Below, piece after piece: positions 6,003 to 6,917 of a stretch of 6,917 nt of DNA. Position 1 is the first letter of the stretch; each line of letters begins with the position of its first letter. The stretch spans positions 1 to 6,917 of the forward strand of contig CALMFL010000180.1 of assembly GCA_937862595.1 (NCBI GenBank), in the 5' to 3' direction. Source of the stretch: an uncultured Fidelibacterota bacterium (GTDB lineage: Bacteria; Fidelibacterota; Fidelibacteria; Fidelibacterales; Fidelibacteraceae). The translations under genes were made by a program, and so were the position numbers. The notes beneath the pieces were generated by a model that saw nothing but the letters and a program-made list of their open reading frames with translations, was not told where the DNA came from and searched no databases.

Positions 6003-6743
6003 TCAGGACATCCTGCGGATCCGCAGTTCGATCCCGCGTTCGTTTTTCAGCAGGTCTTTCAGCAGGGAAACATCCGTAGCGCCGTAGTGATAGGGATAAA
6101 AACAGGCGGGCCGGATGATCCGTGCGGCGCGCGCGGCCTGTTCCACGGTCATGGTATAGGGCTGATTGACGGGCAGAAAGGCGATATCGATATTTTTCAG
6201 CTTTTTCAGCTCGGGAATATCCTCGGTGTCGCCCGCGATGTAGACCCGTTTTGCGCCGAGCGTCAGGACGTAGCCGTTCCCGTTCCCTTTGGGGTGGAAG
6301 GCTTTTCTGCCCTTCGTGATGTTGTAGGCCGGCACGGCTTCAAGGGTAAGGCCGGAGATGTCGCAGGACTCTCCGTTCTTCAGGATCCTCGCCGCCTCCA
6401 GTTTTTGCGCGCTTTTGGCATTCGAAACGATGGTTGTTCCCGCATCGGCGATCTGGCGGACCGCCGCAGGATCCAGATGGTCCCCGTGTTCATGCGTGAT
6501 CAGGATGATATCCGCGCGGGGCAGGGAGGCATAGTCCGCATAGCGCCCGACCGGGTCCACATAGACCGTCAGCCGGTTAAATTCCAGCATGAGCGAGCCG
6601 TGGCCGTAAAAATGGATGTTCAGGGTGTCGTTCCCGTCGATAAAGGTATCCATCTCCCTTGCGTCTCCTTTCTCCGCCTGCAGGCCGTGCAGTCCGGCGA
6701 AGGCCATGAGCAGCAGCGTCAGGCAGCGTCGGGTTGTTTTCAT
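6003..6743 (-). CDS. Exported metallo-beta-lactamase-fold hydrolase, UlaG-like
   Basis: A metal-dependent hydrolase (246 residues) of the UlaG-like branch of the metallo-beta-lactamase superfamily; the substrate is unknown. The N-terminus MKTTRRCLTLLLMAFAGL with LQA at 21-23 is a plausible Sec signal peptide cleaved after Ala23, placing the enzyme in the periplasm or outside. Metal-binding motifs: HEHGDH at 84-89 (HxHxDH), Asp172 in AGDTE (170-174) and His219 in YPYHYG (216-221). VPAYN (137-141) has Asn where canonical class B lactamases have a zinc-binding His, and it is followed by FHPKGNGNGYVL; to my knowledge this is normal for UlaG-like proteins. Early strand motifs FYGHGSLMLEF and VYVDPVG also fit. 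GGGAG lies 7 bases before the ATG, fixing the start. A longer plus-strand open frame overlaps it entirely but lacks recognisable motifs. The gene may be transcribed with the downstream ABC pair, though the 127-base spacer contains a strong inverted repeat. Confidence 0.9.
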   Translation of the reverse strand: MKTTRRCLTLLLMAFAGLHGLQAEKGDAREMDTFIDGNDTLNIHFYGHGSLMLEFNRLTVYVDPVGRYADYASLPRADIILITHEHGDHLDPAAVRQIADAGTTIVSNAKSAQKLEAARILKNGESCDISGLTLEAVPAYNITKGRKAFHPKGNGNGYVLTLGAKRVYIAGDTEDIPELKKLKNIDIAFLPVNQPYTMTVEQAARAARIIRPACFYPYHYGATDVSLLKDLLKNERGIELRIRRMS

Positions 6744-6777
6744 GACCGCTCCCTTCGTTTGTTTTCAGGGTCCCTCT

Positions 6778-6806
6778 ATTCTACGACAAAGCGGGAACGT
6801 GTGCAA
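6778..6806 (-). promoter_or_regulatory. Candidate sigma70-type promoter for the metallo-hydrolase gene
   Basis: On the minus strand TTGCAC (6806-6801) is followed after exactly 17 bases by TAGAAT (6783-6778), five of six matches to the -10 consensus, with the -35 matching mainly at TTG. Transcription would begin roughly 25-30 bases before the ATG at 6743, leaving room for the GGGAG ribosome binding site. Spacing and position are good; strength is unknown. Confidence 0.5.
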
Positions 6807-6856
6807 AATAAAAGTGAGGGCTGCCGCTGCCGCAGGACCCTGCATGTCCCCGCGGC

Positions 6857-6899
6857 ATGAAAATCGTTGGATATGAAGCCGGGACGGCGTAATTTTCAT
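6857..6899. repeat. 8-bp inverted repeat near the right edge
   Basis: ATGAAAAT (6857-6864) and ATTTTCAT (6892-6899) are exact reverse complements 27 bases apart. They lie in non-coding DNA upstream of the putative hydrolase promoter. This could be a dyad operator or chance; the sequence beyond the window is needed to see which gene lies next. Otherwise 6810-6917 holds no gene I can support. Confidence 0.3.
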
Positions 6900-6917
6900 T
6901 CCGGCGGCGGAAGGGAA

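Noticed and set aside
6087..6860. 257-codon plus-strand open frame, longer than the hydrolase gene it overlaps
   Set aside because: Its translation shows no recognisable domain, while the minus strand has an intact HxHxDH hydrolase with signal peptide, ribosome binding site and promoter. It is an antisense by-product of high GC.
6765..6899. 44-codon minus-strand frame upstream of the hydrolase
   Set aside because: No ribosome binding site, an alanine run from a GC repeat, and it would overlap the likely promoter of the hydrolase.
1..6917. CRISPR array, tRNA/rRNA, IS element, toxin-antitoxin or phage-defence module
   Set aside because: No regularly spaced repeats, no tRNA-like cloverleaf, no transposase or integrase motifs, and no small paired ORFs with recognisable toxin or antitoxin features were seen on either strand.

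Overview
The window is bacterial chromosomal DNA with six recognisable protein-coding genes, one of them cut by the left edge. Three products carry export signals: a lipoprotein with a lipobox and two Sec-type signal peptides. That suggests an organism with an elaborate envelope, most likely diderm. The mix of a GH20 glycosidase, a TolB/PD40-type lipoprotein, a Sel1-repeat protein and an exported UlaG-like metallo-hydrolase resembles Bacteroidota, Spirochaetota or PVC-type bacteria. Clear Shine-Dalgarno sequences stand before four of the genes, which argues somewhat against Bacteroidota. No rRNA or marker gene settles the phylum, so the assignment stays tentative.

Layout. Bases 2-1936 (+) hold the 3' part of a GH20-type beta-N-acetylhexosaminidase-like gene with a C-terminal beta-sandwich domain. 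Bases 1937-3462 are conspicuously AT-rich: a short intergenic stretch with two small hairpins, a lipoprotein gene of PD40 beta-propeller repeats on the minus strand (3126-2155), and a 336-base divergent intergenic region. Bases 3463-4122 (+) encode a secreted Sel1-repeat protein. A 69-base GC-rich convergent junction follows. From there to the right edge everything lies on the minus strand: an exported metallo-beta-lactamase-fold hydrolase (6743-6003), an ABC ATPase (5875-4985) and its ABC-2-type permease (4992-4192). ATPase and permease overlap by 8 bases and are surely co-translated. The hydrolase sits 127 bases upstream, and that gap contains a large inverted repeat.

How the genes fit together. 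Only the ATPase-permease pair is a clear functional unit, an ABC-2 exporter of unknown substrate. The glycosidase is a plausible scavenging or glycan-turnover enzyme whose neighbours are outside the window. The lipoprotein and the Sel1 protein are probable extracytoplasmic binding or scaffolding proteins with no assignable partner. GC content, counted on sample lines, changes sharply: 57% at 901-960, 35% at 2401-2460, 50% at 3661-3720 and 62% at 5401-5460. The middle lipoprotein block may therefore have a different history. I see no CRISPR array, RNA gene, transposase, integrase or defence system, and no convincing undescribed multi-gene system. The more interesting points are small: a leader ORF abutting the Sel1 gene, a compound inverted repeat whose U-tract polarity is opposite to the genes around it, and a near-repeat bracketing the AT-rich block.
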